Assembly (NCBI GenBank): GCA_947470805.1
Contig: CANIVU010000022.1
Coordinates: 22,808 to 86,807 of the forward strand
Source: Acidobacteriota bacterium
GTDB lineage: Bacteria > Acidobacteriota > Terriglobia > Bryobacterales > Bryobacteraceae
DNA length: 64,000 bases
Direction: 5' to 3'
Below the pieces are notes generated by a model. That model saw nothing but the letters and a program-made list of their open reading frames with translations. It ran no database searches and was not told the DNA's origin. Below are positions 54,894 through 63,791 of this stretch, piece after piece (the stretch's first letter is position 1; each line of letters starts with the position of its first letter). Position numbers and translations under genes: made by a program.

Positions 54894-56138
54894 ATGGACG
54901 TGCCCCGCAGAGGATTCTTAGGCGCCGGGTTGGCGGCGGTGACGGCTGGAATGGCGCGGTCGGATACGCCTCGGTATTTTGATCTGCATCCGTTTATCCG
55001 GGCGAATCCGAAAGCCGTGTTTATTCGCCGGACGAAGGTGGCGGGGCGGTTGGACTTTGTGGGGATGCGGCGGGAGGGCCTGCACCTGGGGCGGCGGATT
55101 TTTGAGTCGCGGTTGGACGGCGGGATTCCGTTGACGCACCGGGTGGTGTTGAAGCCGAATGTGCTGACGGTGCGGGAGAATGGCGTGCAGGTGAATTGGG
55201 GGACGGACGCCGACTTTTATGACGGGTTGCTGACGGCGTTGCACGAGACGGGGTTGCGGCGGTTTCACTATGTTGAAGCCAACTATCGGTCGTCGCGGTG
55301 GAGTGAGAAGTACGACAATGTCCACGAGCGGCTGGGGGTGGACGTGCTGGAGCCGCAGCGGCGGGCGGCGCATTACAAGCGCGAAGAGGGGATGAATTGG
55401 GCGAAGCCGGATGACGCGGTGGTCTATGGCCGGGTGCCGCATTATCCGCCGATTCACGAGCCGGACACGTGGCTGTTTAACATCGCCAAATGGCGGTCGC
55501 ACGGGATGTGTTTGACGCAGGCGTGCAAGAACGCGCAGGGGTTGGCGGTGTGGCCGTTTCAGCGGTTTTGTCCGGGGTGGGCGATGGTGACGGGCGTGCC
55601 GGATTTCATGAAGCCGTTCATTCAGAAAGACGTGGTGGCGCGGGTGGGGCGGTATCTGGAGAGTCATAAACGGATGGGGTATGGGCGGTATGCGAGCGAG
55701 GCGGATTTGGGGCCGGAGCGGCAGGAGATCTGGGCGCACAAGACTTGCGACCACTTGAGTACGCTGCGGTTTGGGCTGCACATGGTGGAGGCGATTTATG
55801 CGAAGAATGAAGACCCGGCGGACCCGGTGCGGGAGTATTTGCCGAATTTTGTGATGTTCGCGAAAGACCCGTTTCGGCTGGATCTGGTGGGGTTATGGCT
55901 GGGCGGGCACGAGCCGGGGAACGTGCATTTTTACCGGATTGCGAAGGAGCGGGGGCTGAGCGACACCTTCAATCCGTGGGAGGTGGAGGTGTATGAGTGG
56001 ACCGATGACGGGCCGGTGCGGCGGCGGTTGACGGATTTTCCGCGGACTATGTTGAAGACGTATTATCTGCAGAAGCCGGGGGAGCCGGAGTTTCACCTGG
56101 TGAATGAGCGGTTTGATTATGACCGGGTGAAGTTGTAG
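54894..56138 (+). CDS. DUF362-like protein, Tat exported
   Basis: A 414-residue protein with a twin-arginine leader (VPRRGFLGAGLAAVTAGMA) from the ATG at 54894, 35 bases past the oxidoreductase stop. Body segments HRVVLKPNVLTV, DTWLFNIAKWRSHGMCLTQACKNAQG and EVYEWTDDGPVRRRL fit the DUF362 pattern (KPN and KxHxxxxxTxxxKN). DUF362 proteins are often Fe-S or metal-dependent, but this one has no ferredoxin motif that I see. Its end overlaps the GNAT gene on the opposite strand by 92 bases. Confidence 0.8.
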   Translation: MDVPRRGFLGAGLAAVTAGMARSDTPRYFDLHPFIRANPKAVFIRRTKVAGRLDFVGMRREGLHLGRRIFESRLDGGIPLTHRVVLKPNVLTVRENGVQVNWGTDADFYDGLLTALHETGLRRFHYVEANYRSSRWSEKYDNVHERLGVDVLEPQRRAAHYKREEGMNWAKPDDAVVYGRVPHYPPIHEPDTWLFNIAKWRSHGMCLTQACKNAQGLAVWPFQRFCPGWAMVTGVPDFMKPFIQKDVVARVGRYLESHKRMGYGRYASEADLGPERQEIWAHKTCDHLSTLRFGLHMVEAIYAKNEDPADPVREYLPNFVMFAKDPFRLDLVGLWLGGHEPGNVHFYRIAKERGLSDTFNPWEVEVYEWTDDGPVRRRLTDFPRTMLKTYYLQKPGEPEFHLVNERFDYDRVKL

Positions 56139-56574
56139 GGGGCAGGGCGACGCGGAAGTGGTAGGCGGTGACGGTGAGGCGCTCGCGGAAGTAGAAGCGG
56201 TGCGCGGATTCGCGTTGGACACCGGAGTCGAGGTGGAGCTCGCCGCAGTGGTGGGCGGTGGCTTGTTGTTTGAGCCAGTCGAGGAGGAGCTTACCGTAGC
56301 CGGCGGAGCGGGACTGCTGATCGGTATTGAGATCGTCGACGTAGAGGATGCGGCCGCAGTAGAGCATCTCCATGAATCGGTAACCGGCGACGGCGCGGAC
56401 TTCGCCGTTTTCGAGCACGGCGGCGAGGTGGTAGCCGTCGGACTGCATCATGCGGCGGATAGTGGGGAGATAGGCGTCCGCGGCGATGGCGGGGCGGAGT
56501 TGGCGCATGACGTCGCGGGTTTGGAGGATCTGTTCGTCGGAGAGGGCCTGGAGGATGGAGACGTTGTCCGGCAT
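56047..56574 (-). CDS. GNAT-family N-acetyltransferase
   Basis: About 175 residues from the ATG at 56574. The GNAT core is complete by residue about 140: SIL...LRPAIAADAYLPTI at the start, GYRFMEMLYCGRILYVDDL, RSAGYGKLLLDWLKQQA (acetyl-CoA loop) and LHLDSGVQRESAHRFYFRE. The last 35 residues are Pro/Thr/Ser-rich, overlap the DUF362 gene, and may not be needed. It starts 1 base after the cupin stop, so it is the final gene of that operon. Confidence 0.85.
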   Translation of the reverse strand: MPDNVSILQALSDEQILQTRDVMRQLRPAIAADAYLPTIRRMMQSDGYHLAAVLENGEVRAVAGYRFMEMLYCGRILYVDDLNTDQQSRSAGYGKLLLDWLKQQATAHHCGELHLDSGVQRESAHRFYFRERLTVTAYHFRVALPPTTSPGHNQTAHSPGETPAPPASADNTSST

Positions 56575-56575
56575 G

Positions 56576-56956
56576 TTACTTGTGATTGGCGGGTTCGGAG
56601 ACGGGTTTGCCTTTGTCCTTGAGCATGACGACGAGGATTTTGGCGGGTTTGGTGGGGCTGGCGTTTTTTGAGACGGAGTGGATGTCGGAGGGCTTTTCGT
56701 AGAACGTCTCGCCGGGGCCGAGTTGTTTTTGTTCACCGCCGGCGACCTGCATGATGACCGTGCCTTCGAGGACGTAGACGAATACGTGGGCGTGGTGGCG
56801 GTGGGGGGCGGAGGCGTGGCCGGGGGGGAGGGTGACGGTGATCATGGTGGCCTCCTTGCCCTGGAATTCCGGGAGGTCCTTGGTTAGCAGTTGGGCGACG
56901 GTGGCGCCTTGGGGGAAGGCGGCGAGGGAGGAGGCTAGGAGGAGCAGGAGGCGCAT
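56576..56956 (-). CDS. cupin-domain protein, exported
   Basis: A 126-residue exported cupin with signal peptide 1-15 (MRLLLLLASSLAAFP). The two cupin motifs are PPGHASAPHRHHAHVFVYVLEG and GETFYEKPSDIHS, with His ligands for a metal. It lies between the seven-haem cytochrome gene (21 bases upstream) and the GNAT gene. Function may be metal or small-molecule binding. Confidence 0.9.
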   Translation of the reverse strand: MRLLLLLASSLAAFPQGATVAQLLTKDLPEFQGKEATMITVTLPPGHASAPHRHHAHVFVYVLEGTVIMQVAGGEQKQLGPGETFYEKPSDIHSVSKNASPTKPAKILVVMLKDKGKPVSEPANHK

Positions 56957-56977
56957 GGTTTAGTGTAGCTGGTGAAA

Positions 56978-57604
56978 CTAGTGGCAGCCGAGGCAGGTGA
57001 AGGTTTTGCCGTGGCAGTTGGCGCAGGTGGTGCGGTCCATGGTGGCTTTCTTGCGGTTGTGCTCGTCGAGGAAGTTGGCGACGTGGGTGGCGGGCTTTAG
57101 CGACGGTACGTTGTCGTGGCACTTTTCGCAGGAGAAGGGCGGGTCGATTTTGTTGTGGCAGAGCAGGCAGTCGGCCATGTGGGGGAAGACGCTGGCGGTT
57201 TTGACGTCTTGTGATTGCTCGATGCCGTGGTGGCAGCCGGCGCAACTGTTTGTTGTCTCGAGGTGTTGCGGGGACTTGGTGTCGAGGTATTTGTTGGCGG
57301 TGATGGCGGCCCGGATCATGGGCGCGAGGTTGCCCATTTTTGTGTGCAGTTGGTGGTTGAAGCGGTCTACTTTTCGGGCCGTGGGCGCGCCGGGGGCGCG
57401 GCCGTCGGTGTGGCAGGATTTGCAGGCCTCGGCGGTGGGCAGGTTGTTGTCCTCGGCCTTGGTGCTTTGACTGATTGTCTGGTGGCAGGTGGTGCACGCC
57501 AGCTTCATGGCCAGGTGCTGCTGGTGCGAGAACGGTTTGTTCTGCGCGGCGGCGGTGATGGCCAGGGCGAGCGCCAGGGCTAGGCTTTGTACGAGATACG
57601 CCAC
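56978..57604 (-). CDS. seven-haem c-type cytochrome (class III-like)
   Basis: A 208-residue exported protein, signal peptide 1-20 (ends AAAQ). Seven CxxCH haem sites are visible: CTTCH, CKSCH, CAGCH, CLLCH, CEKCH, CANCH and CLGCH, the last at the extreme C-terminus. Additional His residues (SHQQHLAMK, NHQLHTKM, FPHM) suit bis-His ligation as in cytochrome c3/c7. It overlaps the end of the dehydrogenase gene by 25 bases, so it is its likely electron acceptor or an outer electron conduit. Confidence 0.93.
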   Translation of the reverse strand: MAYLVQSLALALALAITAAAQNKPFSHQQHLAMKLACTTCHQTISQSTKAEDNNLPTAEACKSCHTDGRAPGAPTARKVDRFNHQLHTKMGNLAPMIRAAITANKYLDTKSPQHLETTNSCAGCHHGIEQSQDVKTASVFPHMADCLLCHNKIDPPFSCEKCHDNVPSLKPATHVANFLDEHNRKKATMDRTTCANCHGKTFTCLGCH

Positions 57605-58752
57605 ACTTTGTTTCCCCCGTCGTCGGTGAGGAGCAGGCTGCCGTCGGGCTGTTGGAGAAGGCAGGTGGGGCGGCCCCAGACTTCGCGCTTGTCGGGCGAA
57701 ATCATCCAGCCGGTGAGGAAGTCTTCTTTGGGGCCGGCGATCTTGCCGTTTTTGAAAGGGACGAACGCGACGTTGTAGCCGGTGCGTTTGGAGCGGTTCC
57801 AGGAACCGTGTTGGCAGATAAAGGCGCCGTTGCGGTACTTGGCGGGGAACATTTTGCCGGTGTAGAAGAGGTGATCGATCACCGCGACGTGGGCGCCGAG
57901 GATCATGTCGGGCTCGATTGTTTTCTTCACCATTTCGGGGTTGGCGCCTTTGTTCATAGGGTCTTCGTTGGGACCGGTGTAGGCGTAGGGCCAGCCGTAG
58001 AAGGCGCCCTTTTGGATTTTGGTGAAGTAGTCGGGGACGAGGTCGTCGCCCAAGGTGTCGCGCTCCTGGATGGCGGCCCAGAGGGCGGTGGTTCCGGGGT
58101 AGAAGCGGAGGCCGATGGGGTTGCGGGTGCCGGTGGCGATGGTTTCGTGGGCGGAGCCGTCGAGGTTGTAGGCGTGAATGGCGGCACGGCGGGGATCTTC
58201 GCCGGGGGTGGAGTTGGACTCCGAGCCGACGGTGACGTAGAGGCGGTTGGCCTTTGGGTCTATTAACAGGGTGCGGGTGTTGTGGCCTTTGCCGAGGCCG
58301 GCGTAGGAGATGATCTCGGTGCCTTTGCCGGCGGTTTGGGTTTTGGCGTCGTAGGGGTAGGTTTTGATGGACGTGGGTTCGCCGACGTAGAGGATGCCTT
58401 TGTGGAGGGCGAGGCCGTAGGGGCGGTCGAGGTTTTCGATGATTTTCTTTTTCGTCTTGCCGTCTTTGGAGAGGACGAAGACGGCGCCATTGGCGACGGT
58501 ATCGGACAGGATGATTTCCTGGGAGGGGCCGTGGACCATGAAGCGGGGGCGCTGGAAGTCGCCGGTGGCGAAGTCTTCGATGGCGAAGCCCTGTGGGAGT
58601 TTCAGCTGGGCGCCGTCGGGGCGGGGGATGACCTGGGCCCGGTTGGTCACCGAGGGGGTGGCGTAGGGGGCGGGGAGGTCGAACTTCTTTTTCTGGGCGA
58701 CGGCGAGGCCGGTGGAGGCCAGGGCGGAGAGGGTGAAGAGGCGGCGCTGCAT
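57580..58752 (-). CDS. soluble aldose/sorbosone dehydrogenase-like PQQ propeller enzyme
   Basis: A 390-residue exported six-bladed propeller protein of the glucose/sorbosone dehydrogenase family; the ATG at 58752 gives a short leader (MQRRLFTLSALASTGLAVAQ). Motifs seen are DRPYGLALH, GLGKGHNTRTLLID, VTVGSESNS, ATGTRNPIGLRFYPGT, FYGWPYAY and QHGSWNRS; they fit PQQ- and calcium-binding loops of the family. It should oxidise a sugar and pass electrons to the cytochrome encoded next. Confidence 0.9.
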   Translation of the reverse strand: MQRRLFTLSALASTGLAVAQKKKFDLPAPYATPSVTNRAQVIPRPDGAQLKLPQGFAIEDFATGDFQRPRFMVHGPSQEIILSDTVANGAVFVLSKDGKTKKKIIENLDRPYGLALHKGILYVGEPTSIKTYPYDAKTQTAGKGTEIISYAGLGKGHNTRTLLIDPKANRLYVTVGSESNSTPGEDPRRAAIHAYNLDGSAHETIATGTRNPIGLRFYPGTTALWAAIQERDTLGDDLVPDYFTKIQKGAFYGWPYAYTGPNEDPMNKGANPEMVKKTIEPDMILGAHVAVIDHLFYTGKMFPAKYRNGAFICQHGSWNRSKRTGYNVAFVPFKNGKIAGPKEDFLTGWMISPDKREVWGRPTCLLQQPDGSLLLTDDGGNKVWRISYKA

Positions 58753-58774
58753 GGTTGTTGTTGCTCCGAACTCA

Positions 58775-60289
58775 TCAGTGTACCGGAGTTCTGGCGGGGG
58801 GAGCCTCTTTCTGGTGGTAGAGGGACATGAGTTCATCCCATTCGACGTGGACCTGGCCGGCGCGGTTCTTTTCCCAGCTGGAGAGGGCTTCCATGGCGGC
58901 GTGATCGATGTAATTGAGGCCGCGCATGTGGACGTGGAGGTCGGCGGTTTGGGGGAGGGCCTCGAGGGCGTCGGTGAAGCGGGGAAGGTTGATGAAGCTG
59001 GCGGAGCCGAGGAACTGGGCGTCGATGCGGTCGCTCAAGGGGTCCTGGTCCACTTTCACTTCGAGTTTGGAGATGGCCCAGAGGAGCTTGATGATCGACA
59101 GGGCGATGCCGACGCCGATGCCGGCGAGGAGGCTTGCGCAGACGATGGTGAGGGTTGTGAGTACGGCGATGGCGGCGACGTCCCAGCCGTATTTATTGAG
59201 ATGGCGGAAGGTGGGGAGATCGAGCAGTTTGATGCCGGTGAAGACGAGGATGGCGGCGAGGGAGGCGGTGGGGACCAGTTGCAGGACGCCGGGGAAGGCG
59301 ACGACGAGAATGAGCAGCCAGACGCTGTGGAAGACGGTGGCCATGCGGGTTTTTGAGCCGGCGTTGACGTTGGCGGCGGAGCGGACGATGACGCCGGTCA
59401 TGGGGAGGGCGCCGAGGAGGCCGCAGAGGGTGTTGCCGACACCTTGAGAGAAGAGTTCGCGGTCGTAGTTGGTCTTTTGTTGGCCTTTGGCCATTTGGTC
59501 GACGGCGGCGGCGGAGAGAAGTGTTTCGGCGCTGGCGATGAAGGCGAGGGCGAGGGACTCCCAGAAGATCTCCATGGAGAAGAGGCCGAGGATGTTCCAA
59601 GGGTGGGTGATGGTCATGGAGTCCGCGAGGGAGCCGGGGAGTTTGACGTAGTGGATCTGCCACTGGCCCCATTGAGCGAGCGTTGTGCCGGCGATGACGC
59701 CGAGGAGGGCGCCGGGGATGGTTTTGAGGCGGCCTTGGGCGAGGGCGGTCCAGGTGAGCATGACGCCGAGGGTGACGAAGCCGACGATGGCGGCCATGTG
59801 GTGGTCGTGATCGAGATCCTGGAAGAGGAGGGAGACCGATTCGGGGATGGCGGCGAAGTTGGCGAGGCCGCTGGGTTTGGGGGTGTGGTCCACCATGACG
59901 TGGAACTGGGCGGCGAAGATGAGGGCGCCGATGCCGGCGAGCATGCCGTGGATGACGGCTGGGGAGATGGAGCGGAAGAGCTGGCCGGCTTTCAGCAGGC
60001 CTGCGGCGACTTGGATGAGCCCGGCGAAGAGGACGATGGGGCCGAGCATGGCGATCCCGTGTTCCTGGATGATTTGGAAGACGATGACGGAGAGGCCGGC
60101 GGCGGGGCCGCTGACCTGGAGGGGGCAACCGGAGAGAGCGCCGACGAGGAGGCCGCCGATGATGCCGGTGACGAGACCCGCCGCGGGGGGCACGCCGGAG
60201 GCGATGGCGATGCCCATGCAGAGGGGGAGGGCGACAAGAAATACCACGACGGAACCGAGGAGGTCCTCCCCAATAAACTGGGTCTTCAT
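58775..60289 (-). CDS. SulP-family anion/bicarbonate transporter
   Basis: Inner-membrane SulP carrier of 504 residues with about 11-12 spans (VALPLCMGIAIASGVPPAAGL near the start) and a short C-terminal STAS-like domain (LHVHMRGLNYIDHAAMEAL). The carbonic anhydrase gene 23 bases upstream in the same direction points to bicarbonate uptake rather than sulfate; genes fused or paired this way are known bicarbonate transporters. Sulfate cannot be excluded. Confidence 0.92.
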   Translation of the reverse strand: MKTQFIGEDLLGSVVVFLVALPLCMGIAIASGVPPAAGLVTGIIGGLLVGALSGCPLQVSGPAAGLSVIVFQIIQEHGIAMLGPIVLFAGLIQVAAGLLKAGQLFRSISPAVIHGMLAGIGALIFAAQFHVMVDHTPKPSGLANFAAIPESVSLLFQDLDHDHHMAAIVGFVTLGVMLTWTALAQGRLKTIPGALLGVIAGTTLAQWGQWQIHYVKLPGSLADSMTITHPWNILGLFSMEIFWESLALAFIASAETLLSAAAVDQMAKGQQKTNYDRELFSQGVGNTLCGLLGALPMTGVIVRSAANVNAGSKTRMATVFHSVWLLILVVAFPGVLQLVPTASLAAILVFTGIKLLDLPTFRHLNKYGWDVAAIAVLTTLTIVCASLLAGIGVGIALSIIKLLWAISKLEVKVDQDPLSDRIDAQFLGSASFINLPRFTDALEALPQTADLHVHMRGLNYIDHAAMEALSSWEKNRAGQVHVEWDELMSLYHQKEAPPARTPVH

Positions 60290-60312
60290 GTTGGTGATCC
60301 TGGGGTGCGGGT

Positions 60313-60963
60313 CTAGACGGAGGCGAGGGCCGGTTCGTCGATGGGCATGGTGTCGAGCGGGACGAAGGCGTTGTGGTCCCTCGACCAGGATTGGATTTCG
60401 CCGTCTTCGATCTGGTACATCCAGCTATGGAGCTGGAGACCGCGTTTGACGATGGCGGCAGCGACGGAGGGGTGGGTCTTCAGATTGTCCATCTGGGCGA
60501 GGACGTTCTGGCGGGCGAGTTCCATGACCATTTCGGTATCGGATTGGCCTTCGCAGATTTCGTCGACGACGGCGCGGGCACGGGCGCCGTATTGGAGCCA
60601 GTTGGAGACGTTGGGGAGTTTGGCGACACGTTCGGGGTGGAGGAGGCCGTGCATGACGCCGCAATCGGAATGGCCGCAGACGATGATGTGTTTGACTTCG
60701 AGGACGCGGACGGCGTATTCGATGGTGGCCGAGACGCCGCCGTTGTGATCGCCATGGGCGGGGATGATGTTGCCGGCGTTGCGGCAGATGAAGAGTTCGC
60801 CGGGGCTGGACTGCATGAGCATGTCGGGGACGATGCGGCTGTCTGAACAGGTGATGAACAGGCTGCGGGGCTGTTGGCCGCACGCGAGGCGACGAAAATC
60901 TTCTTCATGAGAGGGGTACACTTCCGTACGGAATTTTTTGTACCCGGAGACGAGTTTACGCAT
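60313..60963 (-). CDS. beta-class carbonic anhydrase
   Basis: Zinc enzyme interconverting CO2 and bicarbonate, 216 residues, cytoplasmic. Zinc ligands and partners are visible in FITCSDSRIVP (Cys, Asp/Arg pair) and CGHSDCGVMHG (His, Cys), with RNAGNIIP and YAVRVLEVKHIIV between. It is the first gene before the SulP transporter and would trap or release imported bicarbonate. Confidence 0.95.
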   Translation of the reverse strand: MRKLVSGYKKFRTEVYPSHEEDFRRLACGQQPRSLFITCSDSRIVPDMLMQSSPGELFICRNAGNIIPAHGDHNGGVSATIEYAVRVLEVKHIIVCGHSDCGVMHGLLHPERVAKLPNVSNWLQYGARARAVVDEICEGQSDTEMVMELARQNVLAQMDNLKTHPSVAAAIVKRGLQLHSWMYQIEDGEIQSWSRDHNAFVPLDTMPIDEPALASV

Positions 60964-61019
60964 AGAGACTCCTGGACCCTGTGGTGTTTATGGTTGTCGT
61001 TGGAAATGGGGAGCGGGGA

Positions 61020-61406
61020 CTATGCGCGAGCGGGGGGAGGGCGGGGAAGGGACTGCGGGGAGCGGGGTGCCTGCGCCGGGGCTGGGATGGCACGGGCGGC
61101 GAGGAGTTCGCCGGCGGTGAAGGCTGGGTTGGCCTTGGGGGCTGGAGTGATTTCGACCGGGAGGGGGCCGAAGGGCTTGCCGGCGTTGACGGAATTGGTT
61201 TGGAAGACGCAGTGGCCTTGGGCGTGGCCGGGGCAGGCGCGGTGGCGCGGGCTGCGTTGGGAACGGGAACGCTGTTGCTGGCGGGTGAGCCGGTCCGGCG
61301 TTTGGATGCTGGCGCCGGTGAGCGCAAAGGAAGCGGCGAGCAGCAGCGCAATGGCGCTGAGCCCGAAGTTCCGAATTTTGCGCGCGAGCGGCAACATCCT
61401 ACCCAT
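61020..61406 (-). CDS. hypothetical small exported protein
   Basis: A 128-residue frame whose N-terminus looks like a signal peptide (RKIRNFGLSAIALLLAASFALTGAS). The rest is Arg-, Pro- and Ala-rich and disordered-looking. No family is recognised. It is kept because of the good leader and its lone position between the carbonic anhydrase and the next gene. It may not be a real gene. Confidence 0.35.
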   Translation of the reverse strand: MGRMLPLARKIRNFGLSAIALLLAASFALTGASIQTPDRLTRQQQRSRSQRSPRHRACPGHAQGHCVFQTNSVNAGKPFGPLPVEITPAPKANPAFTAGELLAARAIPAPAQAPRSPQSLPRPPPARA

Positions 61407-61443
61407 TATATCGAGTTAGATGAATGCATTATTACTTTCGCGT

Positions 61444-63099
61444 CTATTTCCTGGCGGTGAAGGAGATGGTGTGGTCGAAGGGGGTGACGCCGGTGAGGAA
61501 GATGCTGGGGCCTTCGAGGCGGGGGCGGGAGCCGCGGACGTCGAGATAGGTGTGGTCGGCGCGGCCGGGGCCGATTTGGATGGTCTCACCGCCGGCGGAG
61601 ATTTCGGCCTGGCCTTTGCGGAGGAGCCAGGTGTCTTTGGGGGGGCCGAGTTTTTCGGCGCCGGTGATTTGGACGCCTTCGCGGAGGTTGATTTCGATGG
61701 CGAGGGGGACTTCATCGGTGCCGTTGGCTTCGATACGGAGGTTGCAGCCGGTGGGGGTTTCGGTGACGGTGGCTTTGTAGCGGAGGTTGCAGACTTCGGT
61801 GCGCTGGCGTTCGTGGCGGGTGTTGTCGTAGGTCTCTGTTGTGATTTTGCGGGTGGGGGTGAAGGGCTGGTAGTAGCCGGCGTCGAGGTCCTGGGTGAGG
61901 ACGTAGCTGGCGCCTTCCCGGGTTAGGGTTTTGGAGGAGAACTGGCCCTTGCCGAAGAAGGCGGAGGAGAAGCGAACGGCGTTGACGACGACGGCACCGT
62001 GGCGAAAGGTGAAGAAGCGATCGCGGCTTTTGAGGACGCTGATGCTCTTGGGGCCGCGGCGGATGCGGGCGAGGCCGATGGTGTTGTAGAGACGGTCGTA
62101 GTTGTCGGGGAGGGGGCGGTTTTCGGGGAGATTCGTTAGGAATTGGGGCCAGCGGATGTGATAGGACGCCGAGCCGTAGACGGCGTCGAACTGGCGGGCG
62201 AGGTTGGCGTATTGGCCGTTTTGATCCTTCCAGGCCATGTAGGCGAGGGGGGGCCAGTGGTTGGAGAGGGTGCCGCGCTGGTTGAGATCCTGGCGGCGGG
62301 AGATTTCGGTGACGACCTCGCCGTCGGCGTGGAGGAGGTAGAGGGAGGCGTTGAGATTTTTTCGGACGGGATCGAGGTATTCGGGGCGGTTGAGCCAGTC
62401 GGCGATGAGGACGAAGGCGCGGTTGCAGATGCCGTTGTAGCCGATGGTGGAGCGTTCGGTGTACTGGCCGTCGTCATCCTGGTCGATGCCTTCGGCGAGC
62501 CATTGTTCGGCGCGGTTGAGATATTTGGGGTCGTTGTAGAGCTTGTAGAGGCCGGCGAGGGCGGAGCTGGCGACCCAGCGGTGGTTGGGGGTGTGCATGC
62601 CGCCTTTGACGAGGCCGTTGCCGGCGCGTTCGACGGCGGGGAGGAGCCATTTTTCGAGATCGGTGAAGCCGTACTGGCGGGCGTTCATGAGGGTGACGCT
62701 GGCGCCTTGCATGATGAAAGCGGTGTCGGGCGGGGAGTTGAAATTGGTGATGGGGAGGTTCCAGTTGCCGTCCTTTGTTTGGGTGTTGCCGAAGGCCTGG
62801 GCGGCCATTTGCATGCGTTCGGCGACGCGGGCGGAGTTGTGGTGGCGGGACTGGGGGTGGAGGTAGGCGGTGAGGAAGCCGTCGAGGATTCCCATGGGGG
62901 TGCCGCCGTAGAAGAGGCCGTCGTCACCGGGGTAGGCACCGTAGTATTTGTGGGATTTGTCGGTGATTTGTTTGGCGATGTAGGAGTCGACGGCTTTGTC
63001 GAGGTTATCGATTTTGGATTGGGGGAGTTTGGGAGGGGCGGTGGTTGCGGTTTGGGCGAGGGCTAGGGAGGAGGAGGCGAGGACGGATCGTCGTGTCAT
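61444..63099 (-). CDS. exported hypothetical protein, possible polysaccharide lyase-like
   Basis: A 551-residue protein with a short Tat-like leader (MTRRSVLASSSLALAQT). The N-terminal 330 residues are helical repeats with WLAEGIDQDDDGQYTERSTIGYNG and KYLNRAEQWL, like an alpha/alpha toroid. The C-terminal 200 residues are beta-rich (FTFRHGAVVVNAVRF, DVRGSRPRLEGPSIFLTG). This two-part look recalls heparinase-like lyases, but no catalytic residue set is clear to me, so the function is left open. Confidence 0.75.
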   Translation of the reverse strand: MTRRSVLASSSLALAQTATTAPPKLPQSKIDNLDKAVDSYIAKQITDKSHKYYGAYPGDDGLFYGGTPMGILDGFLTAYLHPQSRHHNSARVAERMQMAAQAFGNTQTKDGNWNLPITNFNSPPDTAFIMQGASVTLMNARQYGFTDLEKWLLPAVERAGNGLVKGGMHTPNHRWVASSALAGLYKLYNDPKYLNRAEQWLAEGIDQDDDGQYTERSTIGYNGICNRAFVLIADWLNRPEYLDPVRKNLNASLYLLHADGEVVTEISRRQDLNQRGTLSNHWPPLAYMAWKDQNGQYANLARQFDAVYGSASYHIRWPQFLTNLPENRPLPDNYDRLYNTIGLARIRRGPKSISVLKSRDRFFTFRHGAVVVNAVRFSSAFFGKGQFSSKTLTREGASYVLTQDLDAGYYQPFTPTRKITTETYDNTRHERQRTEVCNLRYKATVTETPTGCNLRIEANGTDEVPLAIEINLREGVQITGAEKLGPPKDTWLLRKGQAEISAGGETIQIGPGRADHTYLDVRGSRPRLEGPSIFLTGVTPFDHTISFTARK

Positions 63100-63154
63100 T
63101 CTTTCGGTTTCTTAATGCGGGTGGTATTAATAGGGTAGCGCGGGTGGGGGTGGA

Positions 63155-63463
63155 TTATGAAGGTTTCTCATCAATCGTGGTGTTTCCAGGGTGCATGCGC
63201 GCATGCAGGATGCGTGTGATGAGTACTTGTTTTCGATTTACCCGGTAGTAAACTACGTGCCGATTGTGCTCGAATTTTCGAAGGCTGGGACGTAAGGGGT
63301 CACACGCGCGACCGAGTGAAGGGCTGGCTGCGAGCATGCGGCAGCAATCGTCCAATCTATTCATATATCGAAATGCTTGTAGCTCTCCCCACGTTTCGCG
63401 TGTGTACAGGAAGATGTTCCGGAGATCTGCCTCCGCTTTGTTGGAAAAGCGTATGGTCGGCAA
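63155..63463 (-). CDS. parE: ParE/RelE-family toxin
   Basis: A 102-residue RelE/ParE-superfamily protein: IRFSNKAEADLRNIFLYTRE at the start, a helix with SLGRACDPLRPSLRKF, then RHVVYYRVNRKQVLITRILHARM. ParE toxins inhibit DNA gyrase. It follows its antitoxin by 3 bases on the same strand. It is transcribed behind ParD as a pair. Confidence 0.9.
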   Translation of the reverse strand: MPTIRFSNKAEADLRNIFLYTRETWGELQAFRYMNRLDDCCRMLAASPSLGRACDPLRPSLRKFEHNRHVVYYRVNRKQVLITRILHARMHPGNTTIDEKPS

Positions 63464-63466
63464 GTG

Positions 63467-63733
63467 TCAGATGTTCTTAGGGATATTGAACTCGGCGCGG
63501 AGGCGGGCAAAGACGTCGCCTTCTGCGATACCGCTGGCGTCGCCTTCGTCGATGGCGGCGCGGAGGGCGGCGAGTTTTTCTTCGTATTCGCGTTCGTCGC
63601 GTTCGAGGCTGCGGAGGGCGGCGCGGACGACTTCGCTCGCGTTTTCGTAGCGCCCGGTTTTGACTTTGTCGAGGATGAATTGGTCGAGCTCGTCGGTGAG
63701 GTTGACGTTGCGGGTGGGCATGCTTGTAGTCAT
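63467..63733 (-). CDS. parD: ParD-family antitoxin
   Basis: About 88 residues from the ATG at 63733 (an ATG at 63721 also fits; the upstream TTG is less likely). The ribbon-helix-helix region is MPTRNVNLTDELDQFILDKV followed by GRYENASEVVRAALRSLE, typical of ParD. It binds and neutralises the ParE encoded 3 bases later and should repress its own promoter. Confidence 0.92.
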   Translation of the reverse strand: MTTSMPTRNVNLTDELDQFILDKVKTGRYENASEVVRAALRSLERDEREYEEKLAALRAAIDEGDASGIAEGDVFARLRAEFNIPKNI

Positions 63734-63791
63734 GTTAGCAAGGATTGCCAATGGAGAGAGTTGGTTAGACTTTGGGTAGGGAGCGCGTTGT

